Shown here: one piece after another, positions 44,898-55,995 of the stretch
Position numbering within the stretch: position 1 is the first letter of the stretch
Layout of the letters: every line of letters starts with the position of its first letter
NCBI GenBank assembly: GCA_947645195.1
Contig: CANSGD010000052.1
Coordinates: forward strand, 620,001 to 684,000
Source: Patellifolia procumbens
Lineage: Eukaryota; Streptophyta; Magnoliopsida; Caryophyllales; Amaranthaceae
Length of the DNA stretch: 64,000 nt
Reading direction: 5' to 3'
The notes under the pieces: generated by a model
What the model was told of the DNA's origin: nothing
What the model saw: the letters and a program-made list of their open reading frames with translations, nothing else
Database searches by the model: none
Translations under genes and position numbers: made by a program

Positions 44898-46901
44898 ATG
44901 AAATTCATAACAAAGAAAGGATGGAAGACTATAATTCCCTTGCGTTTAAGGGGCAAATCAGCGACAAGATTTTGTCTGTTTCCCAAAGCAAAGTCATCTA
45001 GCTCTGATCCAGGAAATACGCCTGTTTACCTTAATGTCTATGACCTAACTCCGATGAATGGATATCTCTATTGGGCCGGCCTTGGTATCTTTCACTCTGG
45101 TGTGGAAGGTATGCCTACTTTATGCTTCATATAACTAGTGCACTTCTATATGCCAATGGTAGTTATCTTTTTTCATTAACTTTCTAAGTCTCTTTCTGGT
45201 CATTATCGAAAAATAAGTAAGCTATAGGAGAAATGCTTGATTCTTCTATTCACACTCCGCAATGCAGTCTTCATTTCTGATACTTTCTACTCTACATAAA
45301 AAATATCCATCGACATGATGTTCTCTAACCACGTTTTATTAAATAGATTTTTCTTGAGTTGGAGTCTTTATACTTCTAGAACTAGCACTGATAATTCCGA
45401 ACTTCCCAATTTTCTTGGACTGATTCCATCTTCTAATCCACTCAACTAGATCCCACTTCCAGGGCTGTATTTTCATAAGGACGTGTTGTTTCACTCGTCT
45501 GAGTAGGTCATGAGATTTCTCAAATCCCTTGTCATTATAATAATAATATTAATAATAATATTTCTTCTTTTGAAGTTGGGTTTATATTAACTTATTTCAA
45601 AGTTTTATTTTAATTTTATTTTTTTCTTTATTCTTTTAACATAAATTTTAAGCTGGTCAAACACAAGACCGAGTTTAGCACAACTAGTAGTGTGCATTTC
45701 TGGTGGTTAGCCTTTCTGTTTCCCCCTTCTTTTTCCCTCATATTGATACTTAACTGGACGTTTTCTATCAATGAATTCAAATAAAGTTTGTGAAACTGCT
45801 AAAGTGACAATGCCATTGGTGGTTTGGATCCTGCTATATGTGTTCTGGCGTGCAAATTCATGTGATTTCTTCAAAAAGCTCTTATATTACTGAAATAAAT
45901 ATGATAGCAGAGAAGCCCAAATTAGCAGAAACTGTAAGAATCAGTTTAATTCTTAGCATAAATCACATGGTGATGATTTATCTCTTGTTCCTTTTTATAC
46001 CCTCAAGAGTCAAGACAGGTATGCATTGTTGCACATCTAAGTTGTGTGTATCTATCGTTGCTAGTGTAATTTTAGCTCCTGGAATTTGAGCAGTTGCTTC
46101 AGATATACGTATGAAATCTACCTATTATGATGATCAAATTGTTGTCCATTTCTGTTGAAATGCTGGTTGGATAAACTAACTGTCTTGTCGAAAAAAGTTT
46201 CACACACCTTTCCATACTGCATTTATCGATTAAAGTGAATAATAAATACTTAATTTTTCTCATGGCAGTTCATGGTGTAGAATATGCATTTGGGGCACAT
46301 GATTACCCAACTAGTGGTGTTTTTGAGGTTGAGCCACGACAGTGTCCAGGATTTAAGTTTAGAAAGTCAATTTTTATTGGGATGACGTGCTTAGACGCAA
46401 AGCAAGTCAGAGAATTTATGGAGAGGCATGCCGCAAGCTACAACGGTGACACATACCACTTGATTGTCAAAAATTGTAATCACTTTTGCAAGGATGTATG
46501 CTACAAGCTGACTGGGAAGACAATTCCGAAATGGGTTAATCGATTAGCCAAGATAGGTATGGTTTTTTGGCACTCACAAACTGCAAGTACAATGCGCAGT
46601 ATATGTGGTTATATAGCTGCATTTTCTTATATTTTTCTTGTAAATTTTTCTGACAGGTTCAGCGTGCAACTGTGTACTTCCTGAAACGCTAAAGATTAAT
46701 GCTGTTCAAGAAGATGCAAGTTTGGTAACATATGATAGTGATAAGAAAAGACTGAGGAATGCCTTTAGTTGTCTTTCATCAATCTCTATGCGTCAAAAGC
46801 AATTGTCAGCTTCTTCATTATTTCTACGTTCTCCTTTGAAAAGCTGCTTGCCTTCATGTGAACTGAAGAGTTCCAAGAAGCGTTCATTAACAGAAAGGTG
46901 A
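44898..46901 (+). CDS. DeSI/PPPDE-family cysteine peptidase (deSI-like protein), three exons
   Basis: Exons are 44898-45108, 46269-46556 and 46657-46901, joined by GT-AG introns. Together they encode 247 residues (744 nt with stop). Residues 42-170 form the PPPDE fold: TPVYLNVYDLTPMN, GLGIFHSGVEVHGVEYAFGA with the catalytic-type His at 66, SIFIGMT, FMERHAASYNGDTYHLI and KNCNHFCKD with the catalytic-type Cys at 140, then IPKWVNRLAKIG. The C-terminal 77 residues are serine/lysine-rich. Relatives such as Arabidopsis At4g17486-type proteins are deSUMOylating or deubiquitinating isopeptidases; activity here is inferred from family. There is no signal peptide or membrane segment. The start is chosen at the first ATG after the UTR acceptor, in line with family length. 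An inferred 5' UTR exon lies far upstream (33966). All three exons are intact, unlike every transposon gene nearby. Confidence 0.94.
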
Positions 46902-47450
46902 AACAGAACAACAAACAAACCCTTTAGTCTCTTTTTCTAAAATTAATTCTGGAACATTTAGTTGCATCTGCTATGCTAATCTTAGCTCTGTAAGGTTTTA
47001 GGAGCAAGGATGAGGGGAAATGTAATTTAAGTTGTAATTATGTCATTTTTATGGTTTCCCTATCATGTGTTAATCATCCTCATTCTGTGGTTTGTATCGT
47101 ATTCTTTTACTGTAATCTATTTCTGTAATACTAGCTCCGGGCAGAGTCAATTCTGGTGTTAACTGCCAAAAGTGTATGGTCTATTCTGTGTAAATCAACT
47201 TGGCTATTGTCTATGAAATGACCATTTCGCCTGTTGTTTCATTTGCAATACCTAGTTTTCAGCTCCCAGATGTTTTTATGCAAAAAACTTTGTCTACCAA
47301 ATGGATAGACTACCCACCTTAATTAAGTGTGGTAGGAAGTAGTGATGATGGAATCACATTCAACTCAATAAATATTTTTTTACTATTCTATTAGTAGTGG
47401 TTACCCTAATAAAAAATAATAATAGTGGTTACCACCTATTGGGTAGGTGT
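46902..47450 (+). other. 3' UTR and downstream flank of the DeSI-like gene
   Basis: T-rich with several TGTAAT-type words (47020-47140) that suit plant polyadenylation regions. An AATAAA lies at 47367. The exact end is unknown. Confidence 0.5.
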
Positions 47451-47501
47451 AATGTTTTGTTTTTTTAGCCTTAATTGATGAAATTTTTGAACATCATATT
47501 G

Positions 47502-47503
<2 letters not shown>

Positions 47504-47534
<31 letters not shown>
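47504..47534. repeat. (TA)n microsatellite
   Basis: About 15 TA units, directly at the 3' side of the SINE-like sequence and possibly its tail. Confidence 0.85.
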
Positions 47535-47535
<1 letters not shown>

Positions 47536-47540
<5 letters not shown>

Positions 47541-47700
47541 GCGTAAGCATGGAGTGCAATTCGCCACGTGTCACTCTCCCTTCTTTTCAACAATATTCTC
47601 ATAAAAAAGTGCAAATTGTCTATGAGAAGTTTCGAATCCGCGACCTCAAGTGTGAAAGGTAAATGCTCTAACCATTGCGCCACTACATTGTTGTTGCTCC
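47536..47700 (-). mobile_element. tRNA-derived SINE candidate
   Basis: The minus strand reads TGGCGCAATGGTTAGAG (A-box, 47666-47682) and GGATTCGAA (B-box, 47631-47639) at tRNA-like spacing. CCTTTCACAC lies between them and resembles a tRNA-Glu (UUC) anticodon loop. Downstream sequence is unrelated to tRNA and leads to the TA repeat. Pol III promoter boxes plus a non-tRNA body are the SINE signature. The precise ends and a target duplication were not found. Confidence 0.6.
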
Positions 47701-47907
47701 TTTTATCGCAACTAATAATGATATATGTTTTCAATAAAAAACAATAATTAAGTTACAACATTTTAATTGCATTTATAAATAAAACTACTAATTTATAACT
47801 TTCTACTAATTTTATTTGTCTTAAATACTAAAGCATAATGCATATAAACCCCATAGCATCGCCTGAGCCCGAATACTAGTTTTACTAATTTGTTTGCATC
47901 AAAAGAA
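47701..47907. other. AT-rich intergenic sequence
   Basis: Nothing recognised. Confidence 0.5.
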
Positions 47908-48124
47908 AGTTCGGTATTAGTATTAGTCTCTTGTTTTTGGCTTTTATATTTTTACAATTATATGATAGTTGTAAAAAACTCTTAAAATTTTCCATGCATA
48001 TAATTCATGTTTATTCTGAAAACTGACTACAATAACTGAAAAGCGCTTTTTCTGGTTTTCATAATTTGGCTTTTGATTTTCAAAAAAAATAAATTTCGAA
48101 AACAAAAAATGATAATGAACAAGC
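47908..48124. mobile_element. hAT-like MITE, decayed
   Basis: GTTCGGTATTAGTATTAG at the left and GATAATGAACAAGC at the right, with inner TTTTCTGGTTTTCA and GAAAACAAAAAATGA. Same family as 38084-38303; its outermost GGGC bases are eroded. Confidence 0.68.
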
Positions 48125-48493
48125 TCAACTTGTGAAAAACTTATTATTTTTGATGATTATGTAGAACTTTCATATGCTTGAGGCCTACGGAGGAGATAAA
48201 TAGCTAGATTTTTTTTTGGAAATATTGACGTGAATAATCCAAATTATTAGTTATCTTCCCATATTGATCACAATTTCAATTATTTCTAAAATAATCGAAA
48301 GTCAAAACTTACTTACAACCTACTAAACCGACTAAAATTGCCACGTGTCAACAAATAATGGAACAACCATTCTTATTATTTTAATTCCACATTTTTAGTT
48401 CTAAGCATTGTTAATCTTAAGCAAATTTGTCAAAAACCACTACAAACTTTACACTTTTTGAAGAAAACTGCCAATTACTTTTTTTTTGAATTT

Positions 48494-48660
48494 AACTACT
48501 GTAACTTTGCAAATTTTTGTAAAGTACACCTTTTAACGGAAAACTTTAAGTTTTACGTCAAAACCCCTAACCCTAGAATTCACCACCAAACGAAAAACTT
48601 AACATTTTCCGTTAAAAGGTGGTGCTTTACAAAATTTTGCTCTGTTAAATAAAGTTGAGA
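48494..48660. repeat. Inverted repeat (about 50-bp arms, about 45-bp loop)
   Basis: GCAAATTTTTGTAAAGTACACC and CTTTTAACGGAAAACTTTAAG (48506-48552) pair with CTTAACATTTTCCGTTAAAAG and GGTGCTTTACAAAATTTTGC (48600-48643). Likely a small foldback or MULE-derived element. Confidence 0.72.
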
Positions 48661-50151
48661 GTACGGAAGCTGGCTAATAACTAGAGACCTACTATCACCA
48701 TGACATCTTATTTTACTATTACATGTGATGTTTCATCACATCATTAACTTTCAATAATAATATTTAAAATTTTATTTTGACGTTGATGAGAGAAAATAAT
48801 GAGCTTTAGCTAATTACCCAAGTGAGGAGTTAGATCGAGTTTAGCCTCTTGACTTACAATTTAGAACCGAAAAGAGCCGATAGCTAAGTGGCAAATGGCA
48901 AATGGCAAATGACAATGCATCTAAAATACGTGGTAGGACGCAAAAGGATACTAAATTACAAAATATAGTATGCACCCGTTGTAATCCGACACTGGGGAAC
49001 TCAACATTTAACAACAAGATACAATTTTCTACTCTAGTTTAGCAACGGGGTTTCGATGTAGCTAGCTTAGCAAGATATTCAATTTTGTTGCTAAATTTAG
49101 CAACAAATATCTTAATACGTTGCTTACTTTGCAACGAATATTAGAGTTCGTTTTTTTAGGTTTGCTTCCCCTTCTCTCCCTCACCAAGTGTTTTTGTAGA
49201 ATTTTTGATTTTTAATATTGATTTTTTTATCAATACCTTTTCATTTTAGGTATCCTCTCAATGTAATCTTGAGTTCTGGTTTTTTCTCCTAGGTAGCCAA
49301 ACTTAATTTTAATTTTCAATGGTAATTGTTTTGGGCGAATTAGAGCTAGTCGGGCGATTCGTCAATGAAAAGGACCAACTATGCAACGGCCAAAATAAAG
49401 ATTGTAAGATGGGTTCATTCAAACAAAGTAAAAAGAAAAAAAAAAGAGAGACGAAGAACAATAAATATGTATTCTTTTTGTTCAATAGCGTGTACAGAAC
49501 ATTAGCTTCATAAGTCATGAAAAAAGTACAAACTAGTTTATAGGAGAAATTTAGATTATTAGTCGTTCAATGGATAGAATTGATGTTGGGAAATTCCTTG
49601 ATTGTCTTCTTTTCTTGTACTGCACCAAGTCAATTTGGTTGGGCATATCAACTTGACATTAGTCCCCCTTCTCCTTACTAGACTTCTCAAACAACTAGGA
49701 AGTCATAGGTGCTACAACCAGCGTCCACGTCATTAATCCATGGGTTAAGCCTCAAATCACTAATAAGTTGCCACACGAGACGATTTCCCCTAACAATTGC
49801 CCGTAATTTCTCTCTGTAATGCCGAAACACTTTTGAATTGAAGAAGGAAAAAAGGGAGGGTAGTTTGATTTCAAAACCATGTGAGCAAGGTTGTTAAAAT
49901 CCTAATTCTACTTTGCGTCATAAAGTGGTCTTAGAATCGGATCGTAAAATTAAATCGTTGGATCATAAGATTCTACGAAAAATGTATAATCTAAATATTG
50001 TCCATTTTTTAAGTTGAAAATGATTATCAATTGAAAAAAAAAAGTTGTTTAGCCATTAAATATGTGATATTGACCATATACGTCTATTTATAGCTTTGGT
50101 ATCTTGAATAAATTTGTTTTAGATGTATGAGATTTTCGCTATTACACAAAA
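48661..50151. other. AT-rich intergenic sequence
   Basis: No gene. Includes a triple GGCAAAT run (48895-48910) and a perfect 22-bp palindrome at 49085-49106 in a GCAAC/GTTGC-rich patch (49030-49135) that resembles CACTA subterminal repeats. Confidence 0.45.
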
Positions 50152-50398
50152 ATGCATAGAATCGTGAATTGAATCTTTTGACCACATTTGAATCGCAAAA
50201 TTGTAATATTCCACGACTTGAATCGGTGTTTTTAACAACAATGCATGTGACTACTTGAGTTGAATCGTTTGACAACAAAAATGCATAGAATCATAAATTG
50301 AATCGTTTGACCATATTTGAATCGCAGAATCGTAATATTCGACGACTTGAATCGGGATTTTAACAACAATGCATGTGATTACTTGAGTTAATTTCCCA
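50152..50398. repeat. 129-bp tandem duplication
   Basis: ATGCATAGAATC.T.AATTGAATC begins at 50152 and 50281. Copies share TTTGAATCGCA.AAT.GTAATATTC and ACAACAATGCATGTGA.TACTTGAGTT. Confidence 0.8.
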
Positions 50399-50623
50399 CC
50401 TGCCACTTAAATCCGCCAGCAATTTTTTGCCTTAAAGGATTTTGAAGAGCTATCTTTTCACTCGTTTCTCTTCAATATTTCATGCCAAGGATACCATATC
50501 AGGTTATTTCTTCTGTTCTCTCTCTGTATTTTCTGATTTCTCTTTATTTTTTGATTTTTTAAAACCTTTTCTCCTTCTTCTTCTCTTCAACTTTCAATCT
50601 GCTCCTTGAAGGGTAAGTTACAA
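50399..50623 (+). other. CT-rich leader-like segment
   Basis: Pyrimidine-rich sequence ahead of the ATG at 50624, plausible 5' UTR of the decayed ORF. Confidence 0.35.
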
Positions 50624-51480
50624 GATGAGTCGTGCCAAAGGAGAAAGAAATGTCGTTTCTTACTTGGATGATGATAAGGAGCCTACATTTCAACCTCGGG
50701 GGATTTTGGATGATCATTTGACTTACCCTTGTTCTTTGTCCTAAGATGACTACAAATCAAGGGCTCGAAATTTTGTTTCCTCGGGATGTCAATATGAGGT
50801 TACCTAGTAGCTCGCCCCTCGAATATGTAGAGATTGGATATGTCTCTACAACTATCCCTTCCAAACTGGATTCAGATTTCTTTTCTCATCTCTGGTTTGG
50901 AAATTTCTGGAGGTCGTTCTTGTTGTTCTTTATCAACTGATGCCTCATGTTTGGAGGACTCTGAGGTCTTTGGATACTCTATGCCTTAAGAAGGGGATCA
51001 AGTTCAATGTCACAGACATGTCTTATACTTAGACAGTGAAGATGGTAGGAAGAGGTTAATATAAAGTCGAGGTGAGACCGTGTGAATATTTTCAAGAAGT
51101 TCGATGCCAATAACAGAGGTAGATGGAAAAGTTCTTTTTTGTGGAAAAGAAGAATTTGGAAGAAGAGGGGAAAGGCTTAAGATCTTAATGGATCATTAAA
51201 GGTATTTTTTTTAACTTGTCGTGCTTTCATGCTTTGGTTATCCTTCTTACATGTCTTTCTTTGCAGATTTCGAATAATCCTTGTTTGTTCCCTGTGTAAA
51301 GTATTCTTAGTTGACGAACACCTTATTAGGGCTTCTTTAATAAGCGAGGACATACCCAATTCGCATTGTAGGGGAGATGGACAACGTCGAAGTACTGGGA
51401 GATCCTTCTAGCCCGCAGCTACGGGACAAAACTTCTTTTGAGACCGATAAACCCTCCACTTGTCAAATGTTGAGTGGTGA
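50624..51480 (+). pseudogene. Decayed plant-transposon ORF (gypsy-associated Transposase_28-like)
   Basis: The ATG at 50624 opens MSRAKGERNVVSYLDDD. Across three frames one can read RLPSSSPLEYVEIGYVS, SSLVWKFLEVVLVVLYQLMP, HVWRTLRSLDTLCLKKGIKF, YKVEVRP, RGRW and KFFFVEKKNLEEEG. The order (pocket LxxPL, QLxPxxWR, then RGxWKxxFFxV) resembles the putative gypsy-type transposon domain (PF04195) found in accessory ORFs of plant LTR elements. Stops occur at about 50742 and 50939, and a probable intron ends at TTTGCAG (51265). Function is unknown even in intact relatives. Confidence 0.5.
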
Positions 51481-53127
51481 GTTTCTTCTTTGGTTTACTT
51501 GTCCTTTTCATTGTCTGTTGACTTCATGCTAACTAGCTGTTGTCTTGCCAAAGATCACTATACAATGACTAAATCAACAACCAAAATGTTGACCTAGAAA
51601 CTAATATCCCAGCGTCAGGCCAATTTGACATGTTTTGGGCTGCGAATCGTCCCCTACAATAATCGACTTAACACGTGAAAGAACGCGTATCCAAGGGAGC
51701 AGTGCCGCGTTATTGCCTGTTATCCGTGTGCACCTCCTACGCTGTCCTTTCCTTTTGTGGATCCTTTGACTTCTAGGTCGAAGAGGAAATTTGTGTTCTA
51801 ATTTCCTAATGACTTTGGCTCCTTCCAATAACAAGAATGCCTTGCTCCTAGACGTTCAAAAGTTATTGTGTCCACTACTTAATAGGGCTTTGACAGTTTT
51901 AGTTCGTTAAACATCATGTCGGGAGCCATGATGTCTGGTTGTTAGGTATCATGATGTTCTTTATTCATAGCCATGTGCTAGTTGGTTGTACCCAGAGGTC
52001 GTTTCTCAACCTTATTTTAGAATGGGCTAGAGGCTAGCTTGGCTGGCCTTATTTGTGTCACTCGATATGAGGGGGGATTTAATAACATCTTACCAATAGC
52101 TAGAAATCTCTGTAAGCTAAGCTGAAGGCGATGTCGGACTATCTATTGTTGGATTGGGAATAGGTGAATGGATGGAGGACAAGTAAGCCAAAGGTTGAGG
52201 TGGAGGACGTTTCTAGGTACTATACTTAAAATGCTCGTGTTGACTTAAGGAGGGGGTTATTGGGTCTAAGGTAGAGTTTGGCAACCCTTAGACCCATGAC
52301 ACCACATGGAACGCCTTGTTGGACGAGGGGGTTGTGAACTGTATTTCTGGTGTTGGTGATGTGGAGAATGTCCATCTCCTCTAGACTAAAGGTATCGGTC
52401 GAGGCAAAGAAAACGATTGAAAATTAAGTTTATTGCGCTAGCTTTATTTTTTGCACGTGCCTCTACGGATAATGGTTCTTTCTTAAGGTAGTGTCCGCTG
52501 TTATGTTCATTTGGATAATATGGTTTTTGGTTTCTTGGTGCTGGCATTCAATAATTTGGTTTTATGTTTGTAAATGGATGTTTGGATGGTTTGGTACATT
52601 GGTGTTTGGTAGCACGGTGTCTATATGTATAGCTTAGTGTGGCTTTCTAATGTTGTTATCGCTCTGCCATGTTATTGAGGCTTGGACATTTATGTATTTG
52701 TGCCTACGTTAGTACTATGTAGCTCATCGTACGTTTGTTTATTAGGGTGAATACTTATGTTGTCGTTCGTCAAAGGTTGCTTCCCTCAAGTGTCGTTATG
52801 TCGTGAACAAGTGTGAGGGACAATGCCCTTGGCTAGGTGTCCTAATGACTCTTTTTACTTGTATACTTTGTTCTCGCAAGGTGTTAGATGACAGACTTAA
52901 CCTTATTTGGGTGATTTACAATATCCTCTAATCCCTCGAAAACCTCCTCATTATCCTCACTTTCAAGGGGTACTGCGTCGAGGCCGATATGGGGTTTGGG
53001 AGTCCAATACACTATTGATACAACAGGGGCCCCATTGTTCCATGTCTCGACCCACGACTTATGATGAGGGGGTGAGACAGGAGGGTTGTTCATTATTCAT
53101 AATACAAGAACAACTAAGCCTACCTCG
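51481..53127. other. Non-coding or wholly decayed transposon sequence
   Basis: GC content is somewhat higher than average and texture is like old coding DNA, but no frame exceeds about 80 codons and no domain is recognisable. It may be the remaining interior of the element whose ORF is at 50624-51480. Confidence 0.4.
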
Positions 53128-53469
53128 AATTTACTGAAGCAAGGAAAAAAAATTAAAGTCGAGAAACCATACCTTGGTTGAAAGACTTGACTGAGGCTCC
53201 TCGAAACGCTCGACGAAGCAAGAGCACCAAGCAAGAAGGCAAGAGTTTTTTAGACAGAGAAAGTAGAGAGACAAGTTGTGAATGAATAAATGAAGTTATA
53301 GTGGAGTTATTTATAACACACCTACCCACTGCACAATGAAACGTCCATTCCAACTCTAATGTGAATAGTGAGAAGTTATAAGAGTCCGTGCCAATGTATT
53401 TATTGCGTACTAAGACATATAATGCGTCGTATATGAATAGGAACTGTATAAATACCGGTAAACAGATAC

Positions 53470-55310
53470 AGTTGACTCATTAAAGCTCAGTCAAAGGGAA
53501 AAGTTGACATGAGCTACGTCGAATTAAGTTGGCACACCACCATTTCCCTACCAGGGGCTACTCGAATTAAGTTGGCACACCTCCATTTCCCTAATAGGGG
53601 ATACGTCGAATTAAATTGGCACACCTCCATTCCCCTAACAGGGGCTACGTCGAGTATTATGGGAGCATCTCCATATCCTTAACCAGGATTACTTCGAACT
53701 TTCAAGAGCACCCTCAATTTGTTTCGAAAGAGTCGAAATTCGAAAAAGCTACCAAGGCTCATTAGCCCCTATCGAAGACATTCTTCAACTGAAATACTGT
53801 GAAATATTTTCTAAGTATTAAATCCCTTCATACAAGGAATCTAACTCGAGCATATATGAGTACAACACTCATTAGAGCTAACGAGGCTACCTCGAGAAAA
53901 CAAGACCTTCCACCAAGGGACCTACCTCGAATAAACCTTGATGTCATTCGAGCAACATCATTCGCAAACGTCACTCTTTCAAGGCATGCAACTACCTCAA
54001 AAAAGAATGAGGATTCCCCCAATATGAGCATCCTTCGAAGAAGATCACTCAAAGAATCTACCTTCGACCAACGTCAGTCGAAAACCATCCAAATGAGAAG
54101 TTATAGTACATCGAATCCTTTTGAAGAGTCTTCAAACATAAAAGCAAATGAATTTGAATATAGTCATTCGAGAAGCATCCAATTGATAGACAACAGCACG
54201 TCGAAATATTTTGGAAGCCAAAGAAATTGATGTTGCTCACTTTAAACAAGGCCACTCGAAATTGATAGTCACTCGAATTAGAGGTTAGTCGATGTTTGAG
54301 GCCAGTCAAAGTTGGTGATCATTCGAGATTGGTGTCACTCTAAGAAGCTCCTATGTGCACGTCGAAGTTTTGTAGAACACCCGCATCAAAATCGTTCCTT
54401 GAATGAGGTCATCCAAGATCAGCTTCATACAAATAGGGTCATTCGAGTGAGGTTGCTCGAAGAAGGGCGCTCGAGTTTCTACCTCAAAGTCATTCGAATT
54501 CAGCTATGATCTACATCGAAATAAATTAGCCAAACATCTCAATCAAAAACATCCTCGTTCATATTTTGAGGTCATTTGAGTTTTGACGTCATTCGAAAAA
54601 TACAGTCACTCGAAGTTTTAGACTATTCGAATCTTGATGACACTCGAAGAGGAGGTCAGCCGAGTTCGAAGTCAGTCGGAGAAGAGATCACTCGAGTTCG
54701 AAGTCGCTTAAAGTCAATGACCTGGTCAAAACTGCCAGTCGAATTCCAGACCCTAAACAAGGGTACGCTGAGTTTCCAAAGCACGAACATTCCGCTCCAC
54801 TTCGAAGTTTCATTAGGATCCTAAACTCCGACATAGAACGTGAGACTATTGTTTAAGCCCAGTCCAATCCTGGACCACTTCATCGAGAAATGTACCAAAA
54901 TACCCCTGAGGTATAGATTTACTATATTAACCTTGGGGCTCTCCTAGACCGGAAAGTACAGGCCATCAGTGAACCCAACTGACAGGCGACCTTCATGATG
55001 TCATCACCTTCACCAGGTGACATCATCCAAGTACCATCTATAATAGTATTTGTACCTAATCAATCAAGTAGGCTTTCACACGCATTTCAATACAAGAGTA
55101 AAATTGTTCTCTGACAACTGAGCTCCGGTCTGACTTAAGTGTCGGAAGGACGATCCCGTGTAAACCCTCGAGGTAGCTCACCTTCGTTTGTTTTGCAGGA
55201 CCTTTATCGAAAAACCTCGAATCGTCATTTTGCCTACCTTGAGCTGGATTTTGACTCCCATGAACTTACAAATTCATTGTGTTTCTAGTCACGCAAAACA
55301 GGATGTATCA
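53470..55310 (+). mobile_element. LTR-like segment of a Tat-type gypsy element
   Basis: Dense in TCGAA/TCGAG words. It holds a possible TATA (ATCTATAATAG at about 55036), then TGAGCTCCGGTCTGACTTAAG, TGTCGGAAGGACGA and a late TTTTGCAGGACC. That order is familiar from the R/U5 part of Tat/Retand-type LTRs. A 50-bp tandem repeat lies at its left. No partner LTR or target duplication was found, so the ends are uncertain. Confidence 0.42.
53512..53695. repeat. About 50-bp tandem repeat, four copies
   Basis: TACGTCGAATTAAGTTGGCAC with ACCTCCATTTCCCTAA.AGGGG recurs at about 53515, 53560, 53611 and 53645; the last copy is diverged. Confidence 0.78.
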
Positions 55311-55720
55311 ACATGGTTGTTTTGGGTGTTAGTCTGTTGTTACCTTTTGAATATTGTCGTTTAATGAGAGTTATTATATGTTGCCTTAGTTGACGGGTTG
55401 GCCTTGGCTAGGCCAACGACCATCCAACGGTCAAGTCAATACTATAGAAGGAGGTGTAAATGAAAAAATAAGGAACAACAGTCTGAGTTTATAAAAGGTA
55501 CTCTTTTAAGTTATTATGGGCATTTGAACTTTGCGAGTCGCACTTTTTTTTTCTCTCGAACAGGGCGTATACCTTGTCCGACTAATCTGTCAATTTGGTA
55601 TGATCCTTCCCATTAGGAGAAATTTTGGAGTCGTTTGGGTATTTGGTGTTCCGGAAGACTTTTTAGTGTACCTAGTCACCTTATTGGAATGTGTGCATTC
55701 TAACATTCTTGTTGTAGCTT
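55311..55720. other. Spacer before the CACTA element
   Basis: No gene recognised. Confidence 0.45.
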
Positions 55721-55995
55721 CACTACAAGAAAATAGACTTTGTGCAACGAATGCTTTGTGTTTGTGCAACAAAATTTAGTTTTGAAGCACAATCTAAAGA
55801 GTTTTGGCGACAAATGAACTTTTGTTGCACAAAGTGATATATTGGGCGTCGAATGAAAATATGGTAGCCCAAAATCAGTTATGTGCAACAAAAGATTATC
55901 AAGGCCACGAAATTTTAATTGGAGGCCCGCATCTAACAAAAGGGCCACGAAAATTTGTGTGTTATTGTAGCCCAAAATGTCAAAAAAGGCGGAAA
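55721..55995 (+). repeat. CACTA 5' terminus and subterminal repeat array
   Basis: The terminal 13 bp plus multiple variants of GTGCAACAAAA, GGCCACGAAA and GTAGCCCAAAAT in both orientations, the binding-site layout expected for TNPA-type proteins. Confidence 0.85.

Noticed and set aside
46235..46684. 149-codon single-exon reading of the DeSI gene
   Set aside because: It starts in the intron and reads past a GT donor at 46557. The spliced model with exons 46269-46556 and 46657-46901 preserves family sequence.
47620..47700. Functional tRNA gene
   Set aside because: A- and B-boxes are present, but no acceptor stem pairs around them and the body continues into unrelated sequence, so a SINE or tRNA relic fits better.
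53799..54230. 143-codon + strand ORF
   Set aside because: Lies in the TCGA-rich LTR-like segment. Composition is repetitive (Ser/Arg/Thr), with overlapping minus ORFs and no domain.
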